Of a stretch of DNA of 64,000 nucleotides, positions 26,394 to 34,618 are shown one piece after another. Below the pieces are notes generated by a model. It was not told the DNA's origin, ran no database searches, and saw nothing but the letters and a program-made list of their open reading frames with translations. This stretch comes from Planctomycetaceae bacterium (lineage in GTDB: Bacteria; Planctomycetota; Phycisphaerae; SM23-33): NCBI GenBank assembly GCA_021371965.1, contig JAJFVE010000148.1, positions 1 through 64,000 on the forward strand, read 5' to 3'. Within the stretch, counting starts at the first letter, position 1. Every line of letters begins with the position of its first letter. The translations under genes and the position numbers were made by a program.

Positions 26394-27817
26394 CGTGTCG
26401 GAACTTCCTTGAGGGCCTTAATGGGCGTATAGCCGGTCATGGCCAGGAACGTGTTGGTGTTGATGATCGGGATCCGCAGATCGCTGGCCATCTTGCGCAT
26501 TTCGGCGTAGCGTTTGCGCACCTTGTCGGCCTGCTTGTAGACTTCCCACACCTGCGGCGGGGCCTCGTCTTCGGGGCGTTTGGGGGCCGGCGGTTCGACG
26601 CCCATGACCAGGAAGTCGACGTCGACGTCGAGCACGTCGGTGACCTCGGCGCCCAGTCGCCGCAGCAGCAGGGTGACTTCGACGCTGCCCTGTTCGCTGG
26701 CGCCGCTGTCGGGGCCGTGGAGGTTGAAGAGGCCTTCCACCACGAACTTCCACTTGCGGATCGAGTCGAACGCCACGTTGACGACCAGGTCGTTGGCGAC
26801 GAGCGGATTTTCCTTCTTCTTGACCTCGGTCACCTGGCAGCGGCTGACGTCCTGCCCGACGCTGACGACGATCAGCGAGCCCTTCTGGACCTCCTCGGGG
26901 TTGTCGCCGAGCTTGGGAATTCCCGTCTGGGGGAAGACCGAGAAGATGTAGCCGACCTCGACGCCGTCGCGCGAGCCGAGATTGACGTAGGCGAACTGCC
27001 CGCCCTCGTCGCTGACGCGCAGCACCTTGCCGTCGGGCGCGGTGGCCGTCTCGATGCGCTTGGTCTTCTGGGCGATCTTCTCCCGCACTTCATCGAACTT
27101 GCGCTTCCACTCGCGGGCGCTCTTGCTGACCCCGTGCACCTGCTCGGTGGTCTGCTTGATCGCCTCTTCCTTTTCCTTGATCTTGGCGGCGTGCTCTTCG
27201 TTGGCCAGCGTCAGGATCTTGTCCTTCTCCTGCCCCTGCGTCTTGATCTGCTCGCGCAACTCGAGGATCTGCGCGTCGCGGTTGGCCATGTTGGCCTGGT
27301 GGTCCTCGACGAGCTTCTCCGTCATCTTCTTGGCGCTGTTGAGCTCGTTGTTGACCTTGTTGACGTTGCCCTGCATCTCCTCGACGAGCTTGTTGGCGTT
27401 GTCGCGCTGGGTGAGCAGGTCGGCCGCCTCGGTCAGCAGACCGCGGTTGCTGCCGATCTGCTTGTAGAAGGAGTCGACGCCGGCAATGGCCGCGTCGGCG
27501 TCGTCGCCGGCGATCCCGTTGATGCGGGCGACCAGCTCGCGAATCTGGCTCTGAAACTGGTCGGTCACGGTCCGAGGCGCGCGCTGCTTTTGCTTGTCGT
27601 CCTGGTACGTCGAGACCATGCTGACGTAGCGGGGTTTCTCGCGCTCGGGCTTGGCGATCCAGGCTTCCATGTCCTGTTCGGCCTTCTTGGTCTTCTTGTC
27701 CGCCTCATCGCGCTGAAGGTACTGATGCACCGCCAATGCGGAGGCCACCAGGAACAGGAAGACGAAGACAATCAGGGCGTACGGCGGGGCCTTGCGGCGC
27801 TGGACTACACGAGCCAT
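26390..27817 (-). CDS. Single-span membrane protein with long coiled coil
   Basis: A 475-residue protein. A basic N-terminus is followed by one membrane helix (about residues 13-32), so the bulk is probably outside the cytoplasm. Residues ~35-240 are a charged coiled coil rich in Lys, Glu and Gln. The C-terminal part contains a small beta-rich segment (VSDEGGQFAYVNLGSRDGV, GSLIVVSVGQDVS) that recalls short beta-barrel modules. ATG at 27817 has AAGGAG eight bases upstream; longer starts lack one. It is translationally coupled to the aminotransferase, but a functional link is not evident. Similar proteins are found in planctomycetes without known role. Confidence 0.65.
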   Translation of the reverse strand: MARVVQRRKAPPYALIVFVFLFLVASALAVHQYLQRDEADKKTKKAEQDMEAWIAKPEREKPRYVSMVSTYQDDKQKQRAPRTVTDQFQSQIRELVARINGIAGDDADAAIAGVDSFYKQIGSNRGLLTEAADLLTQRDNANKLVEEMQGNVNKVNNELNSAKKMTEKLVEDHQANMANRDAQILELREQIKTQGQEKDKILTLANEEHAAKIKEKEEAIKQTTEQVHGVSKSAREWKRKFDEVREKIAQKTKRIETATAPDGKVLRVSDEGGQFAYVNLGSRDGVEVGYIFSVFPQTGIPKLGDNPEEVQKGSLIVVSVGQDVSRCQVTEVKKKENPLVANDLVVNVAFDSIRKWKFVVEGLFNLHGPDSGASEQGSVEVTLLLRRLGAEVTDVLDVDVDFLVMGVEPPAPKRPEDEAPPQVWEVYKQADKVRKRYAEMRKMASDLRIPIINTNTFLAMTGYTPIKALKEVPTR

Positions 27818-27909
27818 TGGGCAGACTCCTTCTGACGCCAATCAGGCGTAAGGTCAATTATCAGGAGTGATATCGACACTTTCAAGGCATTTTCGCGAAC
27901 CAACTAAGA

Positions 27910-28039
27910 GACGTAGCCAGTAGCCAGTAGCCAGTAGCCGGTAGTACGTAGCCGGGAGGATCTCGCAGCAGTGTCTTTGCACTGGCTACTGGCTACGGGC
28001 TACTGGTTACTGGCCTCTCAGGCTACCGGCTACCGGCTA
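27910..28039. repeat. Inverted pair of heptad repeats (GTAGCCA type)
   Basis: GTAGCCA/GTAGCCG heptads at 27913-27955 are answered by the reverse-complement series (TGGCTAC, CCGGCTA) at 27981-28042. This gives a long imperfect inverted repeat that ends at the gatB stop codon. It can fold into a large hairpin and may end the gatB transcript. The 222-bp gap contains no gene. Confidence 0.7.
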
Positions 28040-29518
28040 CTAGGCTTGAAGCTTGCGCTGCAGAAGTTCCTGCACCTGCTGGGGGTTCGCCGCTCCGCGC
28101 GAGGCCTGCATGACCTGGCCGGTCAGGAACCCGAAGGCCTTCTTGGCCTTCTTGCCGCCCTCGCGGACGTCACCGGCGGCCTGGGGGTTGGCGGCGATGG
28201 CCGCATCGACCCAGGCTTCCACTTCGCCCGCGCCGGTCACCGCCAGCAGACCCTGCTCGGCCGCGATGGCGGCGGGGGAAGATTTTCCCTCGAGCATCAG
28301 GTCGAAAATTTTCGCTGCCGCGGTGGCGTTGATCTGCCCGCTGTGCAGCATGATCGCCAGCTCGGCCAGGGCGGCAGCAGTCAGGCCGATCTGGGCGATG
28401 CTGCAGCCGCGCTCGTTGGCGATGGCCGAGCCCCGCGACAGCATGAGATTGACGCACCGCTTGGGGTCGGCCCCGGCGGCCACCGCTTGATCGAGCAGGT
28501 CGCCGGTGGGGGCGTCCTGGGTGAGGGCGTCGGCCTCCTTGAACGTCAGGCGGTACTGGTCCATGTAGCGGCGTCGCCGGGCCAGGGGCAGTTCCCCGAT
28601 GCCCGCGGCGATGCTCGTCCGCCATGCCTCGTCGGGTAGCACCGGCACCAGGTCCGGGTCGGGAAAGTAGCGATAGTCGTGGGCCTCTTCCTTGCCGCGC
28701 TGGAAGACGGTCTGGCCGGTCGCGTCGTCGTAGCCGCGGTTCTGCTTGCCCTGCCGCTCGATCGTGAAGCCTTCGGGGTCTTCCTGCCAGGCGGCGTACT
28801 GGCGGCGGATCTCGTACGCCACGGCGCCTTCCAGCGAGCGGAAGCTGTTGAGGTTCTTCACCTCCACGATGGGCGTCTTGTAGAGCTTGCCGCCGCGGGT
28901 GATGTGCAGGTTGATGTTGGGCTCGAAGCGCATGTGGCCCATCTGCATGTTGGCCTGGCTGGCGCCGAGCCACCGCACCAGGCGCTGCATGGCGCGGGCG
29001 TACGCGGCGGCTTCTTCGACGCTGTGCATGTCCGGCTGCGAGACGATCTCCAGCAGCGGCACGCCGGCGCGGTTAAGGTCCACGCCGGTGCCCGAGGGCA
29101 GGTCGTGCACGTTCTTGCCGGCGTCTTCTTCCAGGTGCGCACGCAGGATGCCCACGGCCTTGATTGACCCGTCGGCCAGCGGCACCTCGAGTCGGCCGTT
29201 GCTGCTCAGGGGCAAGTCGTACTGGCTGATCTGATAGTTCTTGGGCAGGTCGGGGTACCAGTAGCTCTTGCGGTCCCACTTGGTGAACGAGGCCACCTGG
29301 CAGCCCAGGGCCATGCCGACTTTCATGGACAGTTCGACCGCGCGGCGGTTCATCACCGGCAGCACGCCGGGCATGCCGATGCATACGGGGCAGACATTGG
29401 TGTTGGGCGGATCGCCGAAGCGGTTGCGGCAGCGGCAGAACATCTTGGTCTGAGTATCCAACTCGACGTGGATCTCCAGGCCGATGATGGGCAGGACGGT
29501 GTCGTTTGATTCAACCAT
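28040..29518 (-). CDS. gatB: Asp/Glu-tRNA(Asn/Gln) amidotransferase subunit B
   Basis: A 492-residue GatB. The N-terminal glutamyl-tRNA kinase-like cradle carries the signature IGLEIHVELDTQTKMFC, then CRNRFGDPPNTNVCPVC, whose cysteines match the zinc site of many GatB proteins, and PVMNRRAVE. The C-terminal helical tail domain (about 350-492) binds tRNA. GatCAB amidates Glu-tRNA(Gln) or Asp-tRNA(Asn) in organisms lacking the matching synthetase. ATG at 29518 gives the typical start and has a GGAAG-like site upstream. It is 192 bp downstream of gatA, with a palindromic repeat in the gap, so it could have its own promoter or be read through. Confidence 0.95.
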   Translation of the reverse strand: MVESNDTVLPIIGLEIHVELDTQTKMFCRCRNRFGDPPNTNVCPVCIGMPGVLPVMNRRAVELSMKVGMALGCQVASFTKWDRKSYWYPDLPKNYQISQYDLPLSSNGRLEVPLADGSIKAVGILRAHLEEDAGKNVHDLPSGTGVDLNRAGVPLLEIVSQPDMHSVEEAAAYARAMQRLVRWLGASQANMQMGHMRFEPNINLHITRGGKLYKTPIVEVKNLNSFRSLEGAVAYEIRRQYAAWQEDPEGFTIERQGKQNRGYDDATGQTVFQRGKEEAHDYRYFPDPDLVPVLPDEAWRTSIAAGIGELPLARRRRYMDQYRLTFKEADALTQDAPTGDLLDQAVAAGADPKRCVNLMLSRGSAIANERGCSIAQIGLTAAALAELAIMLHSGQINATAAAKIFDLMLEGKSSPAAIAAEQGLLAVTGAGEVEAWVDAAIAANPQAAGDVREGGKKAKKAFGFLTGQVMQASRGAANPQQVQELLQRKLQA

Positions 29519-29590
29519 TATTCTTCCGCCGAAAAACAAGAACCGAAAAAAACCGACGACGAGGACGAAACAACCTGCGTCGCGCGTCCC

Positions 29591-29675
29591 GTTAGCGGTC
29601 GAGCTTGCTCGACGCGGTTGTTTCCCTGACTCGGCGCCAGGGAAGAAACCGCGCGGGGCAAGCCCCGCCGCTAAC
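29591..29675. repeat. GTTAGCGG...CCGCTAAC palindromic repeat between gatA and gatB
   Basis: An inverted repeat with outer arms GTTAGCGG and CCGCTAAC contains an inner imperfect pair (CGCGGTTGTTTCCCTG and CAGGGAAGAAACCGCG). The left arm, with the following GTCGAGCTTGCTCGAC palindrome, recurs in degenerate form near 34507 and 50475. It splits the gatCA-gatB run. Confidence 0.7.
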
Positions 29676-29710
29676 TACTGAAATTCCATCCATCCGCTCA
29701 TCCATCCGTG

Positions 29711-31210
29711 TTACTGAGGTGGTTTCAGTCTCATTACGCCGCTCGCTTTTTCGTACGCGCGGGCAACTTGCAGCAGTCGCCCTTCGCTGAAGACCGGGCC
29801 GATCAGTTGCATCCCGATGGGCAGGCCCGCGGCGCTGATGGCGGCCGGCACGCTCAGGCCCGGCAGACCGGCCAGGTTCACGCTCAGGGTGTAAACGTCG
29901 GCCAGGTACATCGTCAGCGGGTCGGCGGTCTTCTCGCCGAGCTTGAATGCCGTCGTCGGCGTGGTGGGGCACAGCAGCAGATCGCACGACTGGAACGCGC
30001 GGTCGAAGTCGTTCTTGATCAGCCGCCGCACCTTCAGGGCCTTGAGGTAATATGCGTCGTAGTACCCGCTGGACAGCGTGTACGCCCCGAGCATGATCCG
30101 CCGCTTGACCTCGGCGCCCAGGCCTTCGGCGCGGCTGCGGCAGTAGAGCTCGACGATATCATCCACCTTGGCCGGCGTGCGATAACCGTAGTGCACGCCG
30201 TCGTAGCGGGCGAGGTTGCTCGATGCCTCGGCGCTGGCGACGATGTAGTAGCACGCCACGGCGAAGCTGCTGAGCTTTCCGCCGGCGTCGCTGTCGACGC
30301 GGCTGGTCGGCAGCGAGACCTCGACGATCTGCGCCCCGGCGGCTTTGAACGCATCCGCGGCCGCCAGGACGGCGCGGCGGATCTCGCCGTCCAGCGCCTC
30401 GGAGAAGAATTCCTTCGGCAGTCCGACGCGCAGATTCGCGATCGGCTCGTCGAGTGCGGCTGCATAGTCCGGGACGCTGTGGGGGATGGAGGTCGAGTCG
30501 GCGCGGTCGTGCCCGGCGATGACGCCCGTCAGCAGCGCGCAGTCGGCCACGTCGCGGGTCATCGGGCCGATCTGGTCGAGGCTGGACCCGTACGCCACCA
30601 GCCCGTAGCGGCTGACGCGGCCATAGGTCGGCTTGAGCCCGACGATCCCGCACAGTGCGGCCGGTTGGCGGATCGACCCGCCGGTGTCGCTGCCCAGCGC
30701 GGCGGCGCACAGGCCTGCCGCGACGGCCGCGGCGCTGCCGCCGGAAGACCCGCCCGGCACGCGCGAGAGATCCCAGGGGTTCCGCGTCGGGCGAAAGCCG
30801 CTGTTCTCGGTCGACGAGCCCATGGCGAACTCGTCCATGTTCGTCTTGCCGATGATGACGGCGCCGGCGTCTTCGAGCTTGCGCACGGCCGTGGCCGTGT
30901 ACGGCGCGCGAAAGTCCTTGAGCATCTTCGACGAGCAGGTGGTTTGCCCGTAGGGCGTGGCGAGGTTGTCCTTGATCGCCAGGGGCACGCCGGCCAGGGG
31001 GCCCAGGGGCTCGTCGGCGCCGCGTCGGCGGTCGATGTCGCGGGCCCGGTCGAGCGCGCGGTCGGCCAGCACCTCGTTGAAGGCGCCGATCTGCCCCTCG
31101 CGATGTTCGATGGCGGCCAGATACGCTTTGGCCGTCTCTTCGGCGCCGACCGTGCCGGCGGCGATGGCGGCCGCCAGTTCTACTGCGGAAAGATCGGTGA
31201 TCGAGCTCAT
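29711..31210 (-). CDS. gatA: Asp/Glu-tRNA(Asn/Gln) amidotransferase subunit A
   Basis: A 499-residue amidase-signature enzyme. The catalytic Lys is in PLAIKDNLAT, and the Ser-cisSer-Lys triad region includes PGGSSGGSAAAVAAG and GSDTGGSIRQPA with the nucleophilic Ser. GatA hydrolyses glutamine (or asparagine) and sends ammonia through GatB to the mischarged tRNA. Length and motif order are normal for the family. The start overlaps the gatC stop by 4 bp, a common arrangement. No deviation at active-site residues was seen. Confidence 0.96.
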   Translation of the reverse strand: MSSITDLSAVELAAAIAAGTVGAEETAKAYLAAIEHREGQIGAFNEVLADRALDRARDIDRRRGADEPLGPLAGVPLAIKDNLATPYGQTTCSSKMLKDFRAPYTATAVRKLEDAGAVIIGKTNMDEFAMGSSTENSGFRPTRNPWDLSRVPGGSSGGSAAAVAAGLCAAALGSDTGGSIRQPAALCGIVGLKPTYGRVSRYGLVAYGSSLDQIGPMTRDVADCALLTGVIAGHDRADSTSIPHSVPDYAAALDEPIANLRVGLPKEFFSEALDGEIRRAVLAAADAFKAAGAQIVEVSLPTSRVDSDAGGKLSSFAVACYYIVASAEASSNLARYDGVHYGYRTPAKVDDIVELYCRSRAEGLGAEVKRRIMLGAYTLSSGYYDAYYLKALKVRRLIKNDFDRAFQSCDLLLCPTTPTTAFKLGEKTADPLTMYLADVYTLSVNLAGLPGLSVPAAISAAGLPIGMQLIGPVFSEGRLLQVARAYEKASGVMRLKPPQ

Positions 31211-31509
31211 TGGCTCTCTCCGATGACCTTGGGGACTTTGAAGTAGTCGCCGTCTCTGGCCGGGGCGTTGGCCAGGGCCTGCTCGGGGGTCAGCGAGGGC
31301 TCGGGCGTGTCGTCGGCGAGCACATTGGACAGTTCCATCGCGTGGACCATCGGCTCGACGCCGCTGGTGTCGAGCTCGTTGAGCTTGTCGAAGTACTCCA
31401 GAATGGCGCTCAACTGGGCCGCATGCGACTGGACCTCCGGGTCGGTCAGATCAATGCGGGCCAGCACGCCGATGTGGCGAACCAGGTCTGCATCTACATT
31501 AGTGCTCAT
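31207..31509 (-). CDS. gatC: Asp/Glu-tRNA(Asn/Gln) amidotransferase subunit C
   Basis: A 100-residue GatC with the usual helical N-terminus (VRHIGVLARIDLTDPEV), a middle segment FDKLNELDTSGVEPM and the C-terminal NAPARDGDYFKVPKVI, all standard for the subunit that ties GatA and GatB together. ATG at 31509 is selected because GGGAG lies six bases upstream and the protein then begins at the family position; a longer frame upstream adds unrelated sequence. It is first in the gatCA run and is divergent from the DUF1540 gene. Confidence 0.93.
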   Translation of the reverse strand: MSTNVDADLVRHIGVLARIDLTDPEVQSHAAQLSAILEYFDKLNELDTSGVEPMVHAMELSNVLADDTPEPSLTPEQALANAPARDGDYFKVPKVIGESQ

Positions 31510-31796
31510 ATCGGGCTCCCATCGAGGCACGAGGCCGGCACCTATGATTGGCGATTGGCCCGCGCATGTCAACAACCGCCGGGTGGATACCGTACTGCCT
31601 CAGTCATGGGGGGAAGTCGCGGCGGTACTGAGGGGATACCGGGATCCCCGGCCACTGATGGGGCTCTTGCCCGATGGCCTAGGGGAATGCCAGTGCTGAA
31701 GAAGCGGGCGAATCTCCGATTGAGGTTTGGCGCGAGGGGGCCAATAATCCTGATGAAGCGTTTGCGCGACTTCCTGCGCCGGCGACGAGGTGCCCC
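31510..31796. other. Divergent intergenic region between gatC and the DUF1540 gene
   Basis: About 290 bp that should hold promoters for both directions. No good -35/-10 pair stands out, and no gene is supported on either strand. A short imperfect repeat of GTACTG...CAG is visible near 31598-31637. Confidence 0.35.
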
Positions 31797-32084
31797 ATGA
31801 TGAACATGCCACGTGTCATTCAGTGCGACGCCACGGACTGCAGCTTCAATCGTGAGCGGCAGTGCCACGCCCTGGCGGTGACGATCGGCGACGGGGACAA
31901 CCCCCAGTGCGACACGTATTGCCATGGCGCCAACAAAGGCGGCGACCCGGCGTCGATCGCGGGGGTGGGCGCCTGCAAGGTCGCTTCGTGCCTGCACAAT
32001 CGCTATCTCGAGTGCTGGGCGCCCAACATCAATGTCGGCATGCGCGGCGGCGACGTCGACTGCCTGACCTACAGCAAACGTTGA
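31797..32084 (+). CDS. Small cysteine-rich protein with two DUF1540-like units
   Basis: A 95-residue protein with ten cysteines in two similar units. The first is VIQCDATDCSFNRERQCHA, followed by VTIGDG and a CDTYC segment. The second is ACKVASCLHNRYLECWAP, followed by NINVG and VDCLTY. This is the pattern of DUF1540, a small domain of unknown function that probably binds metal (C-x4-C...C...C). The start at 31797 has GAGG six bases upstream. No signal peptide is present. The gene ends before a strong hairpin. The metal-binding idea is inference from the cysteine spacing. Confidence 0.75.
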   Translation: MMNMPRVIQCDATDCSFNRERQCHALAVTIGDGDNPQCDTYCHGANKGGDPASIAGVGACKVASCLHNRYLECWAPNINVGMRGGDVDCLTYSKR

Positions 32085-32102
32085 TTGCGGCAGGATCATT
32101 AA

Positions 32103-32137
32103 GGTCCGCCGGCGCGTGGGGGAGGCGCCGGCGGACC
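32103..32137 (+). terminator. Strong hairpin after the DUF1540 gene
   Basis: A 13-bp perfect stem (GGTCCGCCGGCGC at 32103-32115 and GCGCCGGCGGACC at 32125-32137) with a 9-base loop lies 19 bp after the stop codon. There is no clear T-run, so it may be a terminator or a 3'-end stabiliser. Confidence 0.55.
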
Positions 32138-32206
32138 ATTGCCGCCATACAGTCTTCAGCATGAGTGTTCCGATCGTTGTCCTTGTCTCGGCGAAAGGGG
32201 TGTATT

Positions 32207-32476
32207 GTGAAACTCGCCGCCCGGATCATGCGCCAGAGCGACGGCACGTATCGAGCCTGGTGTCCCGCCTTGCCCGGCTGCCGCGCCTGCGCCACGACGC
32301 GGCGCGAGGCCCTGGAGCGAGTACGACTGGCCGCCAAAGGGTACCTGGAGAATATCGAGGAGATCCTTCCGCGGGAACTGGCCCGCCAGTATTTCAGCCA
32401 GCACCGCGTCCGCGCGGGCGCCGGCCTCATCAAGCCCGCCGCCAGAGAAACGGCAGAGTTTTCCTGGTCGACATAA
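32207..32476 (+). CDS. HicB-like antitoxin-fold protein without an adjacent HicA
   Basis: An 89-residue protein whose core (DGTYRAWCPALPGCRACATT, then REALERVRLAAKGYLENIEE) matches the partial RNase H fold of HicB antitoxins and related small proteins. It lacks a recognisable C-terminal ribbon-helix-helix or helix-turn-helix for DNA binding. GTG at 32207 is preferred because AAGGGG lies six bases upstream. No HicA-like (dsRBD) gene is found beside it; the neighbours are the DUF1540 gene and a histidine kinase. It may be a lone HicB-fold protein with another role, or an orphaned antitoxin. Confidence 0.65.
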   Translation: MKLAARIMRQSDGTYRAWCPALPGCRACATTRREALERVRLAAKGYLENIEEILPRELARQYFSQHRVRAGAGLIKPAARETAEFSWST

Positions 32477-32608
32477 TTTCGTTTTTTAACTTGACTTCGT
32501 GGGCGGGATGGCGATCATATCTAATGTCAGGTCAACAAGTGATAAAGTTTTGGGAAAGAACATTTTTTTTCGTGATGGCGTCTATGATTTCAGCACGTCG
32601 AGAAATCC

Positions 32609-34414
32609 ATGGAATATGCCGCCGCCATTCCGCAGGATGAGATTGATCGCGTCCGTCTCGAGGCAGTCGAGCTTGCCGGCATCGGCCTGTGCCGCTACAG
32701 CGCTGCCGACGGGACGATCCTGCACATCGACCAGAACGCCATGGCGATCCTGGATTTGAAGGGTCTCTACGCCGGCACGGGCGACCTGTTGGGCAAGCGC
32801 CTCTTCGACCTGGTGGATTTCGATGAGCCCAAAGCGCTCGTCGAGGGCGTCATGCAGGGCGTGCGACGCAACGAATACCACATCCGCACGCAGCGCGGGC
32901 GGAGCAAGTGGCTGCTGGCCGACACCTTCATGGTTGCCGAGCCGGCCTCGCTCTGTCAGGCCGTTCAACTGGTGCTGCGCGATATTTCCGACAGCCGCAA
33001 CGTCGAGGAACTCTGCCGCCGCAGCGAGCAGCGATATCGGGACCTCGTCGAGAACGCCAACAGCATTATCCTGCGGCAGGACGCCAAGGGATACGTGACG
33101 TTCATGAACCGCTATGCGCAGGAGTTCTTCGGGTTTGCGCGGACGGAGATTCTCGGCCGCCACGTCGTGGGGACGATCATTCCGCATCGCGACACGGCGG
33201 GGCGCGACATGGCGGCGCTGGTCGAAGACCTCGCCCGCCATCCCGAGCGGCACGAGGTCTGCGAGCGCGAGAGCATCTGCCGCGACGGCCGGCGGGTCTG
33301 GATCTCGTGGGCGAACACGCCCATGCGCAAAGGCGACGGCACGGTCGGCGAGGTGTTGTGCGTCGGCTACGACGTGACGCAGCGCCGCGAGGCGGAAACG
33401 CAGGCCCAGCGCGAGCGCCAGCGCCTCTTCTCGCTGCTCCACCAGCTTCCCGGTTACGTGGCGCTGCTGGACGGGCAGGGAATGCTGCGGTTCTGCAACC
33501 AGGCGTACCGCACGGTCTTTCACTGGGACGGCCCATGCCCGTGTCCCGCCAGCGACCTGCCGGAGGTTGAGGCCTCCGTCTGTCAAACCAAGATTCGCGA
33601 CATCCTGGCCAACGCCCGCCCGGCCCAGTGGGAGTGGGTCGATGCCCAGCAGCGGGCGTTCCACGTCTGGGGATACCCATTCGTGGACAGCGACGGCACG
33701 GTCGTCGCGCTGCAACTGGGCGTTGACATCAGCGAGCAGCGCCGCCTCCAGCGAGAACTGGGCGAGGCCAGCCAGTCCGAGCGGCGCCGCATCGGACGCG
33801 ATCTGCACGACACGCTCGGGCAGGACCTGACGGCCTTGCAGTTGATCACGCAGGCGCTGACGAAGAAGGTGGCGGCCGCGGCGCCGCAGGCGGTGACGAT
33901 CGCCCAGCAGACCGTCGAGCTGGCCCGCAAGGCCCTGGAGCGCACGCGCTGCCTGGCGCGGGGGCTCGATCCGATCATGATCACGGCGGCGGAGTTGCGA
34001 CGGGGGCTCGAGTTGCTCTGCTCGGAAGCGGGCGGCGCCTCCGGAATCGCCTGCGAGTTCAGCGACACCTGCGAACTGCCCATCGAGGACGACGTGGCGG
34101 CAGACAACCTCTACCACATCGCCGCCGAGGCCGTGAGCAACGCCCTCAAACACGCCAAGGCCTCGACGATCTCCATCGAGTTGGCCAGTTGCGCCAACGA
34201 ACTGGTGCTGACGGTGCGCGACAACGGCGTGGGGCTCTCCAATGGCACGTGCGGAACTCACGGCATGGGGATGCGGACGATGAACTACCGCAGCGGCATC
34301 ATCGGCGGGGACATCTCGATCGTTCATGCCCCCGGCGGCGGGACGACCGTCGTCGCCACCGTGCCGGCCTGGCGGCTTGTCGCGCCGCCGGCATCGGCCG
34401 CCAAAGATCGCTAA
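32609..34414 (+). CDS. PAS-domain sensor histidine kinase (NarX/DegS-type, HisKA_3)
   Basis: A 601-residue soluble-looking kinase. Three PAS-like domains are seen at about 20-125, 135-255 and 270-380, the second with GYVTFMNRYAQEFFGF. The HisKA_3 dimerisation box follows (SERRRIGRDLHDTLGQDL, phospho-acceptor His near residue 400). The HATPase domain has AAEAVSNALKHAKA (N box), VRDNGVGL (G1 box) and GMGMRTMNYR (G2 box). No transmembrane helix or periplasmic domain is predicted, so it probably senses an internal cue such as redox state or a ligand. HisKA_3 kinases signal to NarL/LuxR-type regulators, but none lies next to it. The 5' region (32477-32608) is AT-rich and likely contains its promoter. 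Confidence 0.87.
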   Translation: MEYAAAIPQDEIDRVRLEAVELAGIGLCRYSAADGTILHIDQNAMAILDLKGLYAGTGDLLGKRLFDLVDFDEPKALVEGVMQGVRRNEYHIRTQRGRSKWLLADTFMVAEPASLCQAVQLVLRDISDSRNVEELCRRSEQRYRDLVENANSIILRQDAKGYVTFMNRYAQEFFGFARTEILGRHVVGTIIPHRDTAGRDMAALVEDLARHPERHEVCERESICRDGRRVWISWANTPMRKGDGTVGEVLCVGYDVTQRREAETQAQRERQRLFSLLHQLPGYVALLDGQGMLRFCNQAYRTVFHWDGPCPCPASDLPEVEASVCQTKIRDILANARPAQWEWVDAQQRAFHVWGYPFVDSDGTVVALQLGVDISEQRRLQRELGEASQSERRRIGRDLHDTLGQDLTALQLITQALTKKVAAAAPQAVTIAQQTVELARKALERTRCLARGLDPIMITAAELRRGLELLCSEAGGASGIACEFSDTCELPIEDDVAADNLYHIAAEAVSNALKHAKASTISIELASCANELVLTVRDNGVGLSNGTCGTHGMGMRTMNYRSGIIGGDISIVHAPGGGTTVVATVPAWRLVAPPASAAKDR

Positions 34415-34618
34415 GCGTTCTTCTTTCCCGATCCCAAACCCCGCGGGGCAAGTCGAAGACTCCTTGGGTACTGCGCCGCTGACGCGTGCGTGCGCATCGT
34501 GTCCTGTTAGCGGTCCGATATTCACAATGCCGCAATAGACCGACGATTGGACCGATAAACTAGTAGTGCCACGCTCGTTGACGTAGAATAAGTCCGGCCG
34601 CGGCGGTTTGGTCGGCCG
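34415..34618. other. Intergenic region with a degenerate GTTAGCGG repeat
   Basis: About 200 bp. CCCCGCGGGGCAAG at 34439-34452 and TGTTAGCGGTCC at 34505-34516 are parts of the same repeat type that lies complete at 29591-29675, here diverged and in opposite order. A TTGACG at about 34577 may belong to a promoter for the DUF4175 gene, but no matching -10 is evident. Confidence 0.4.
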
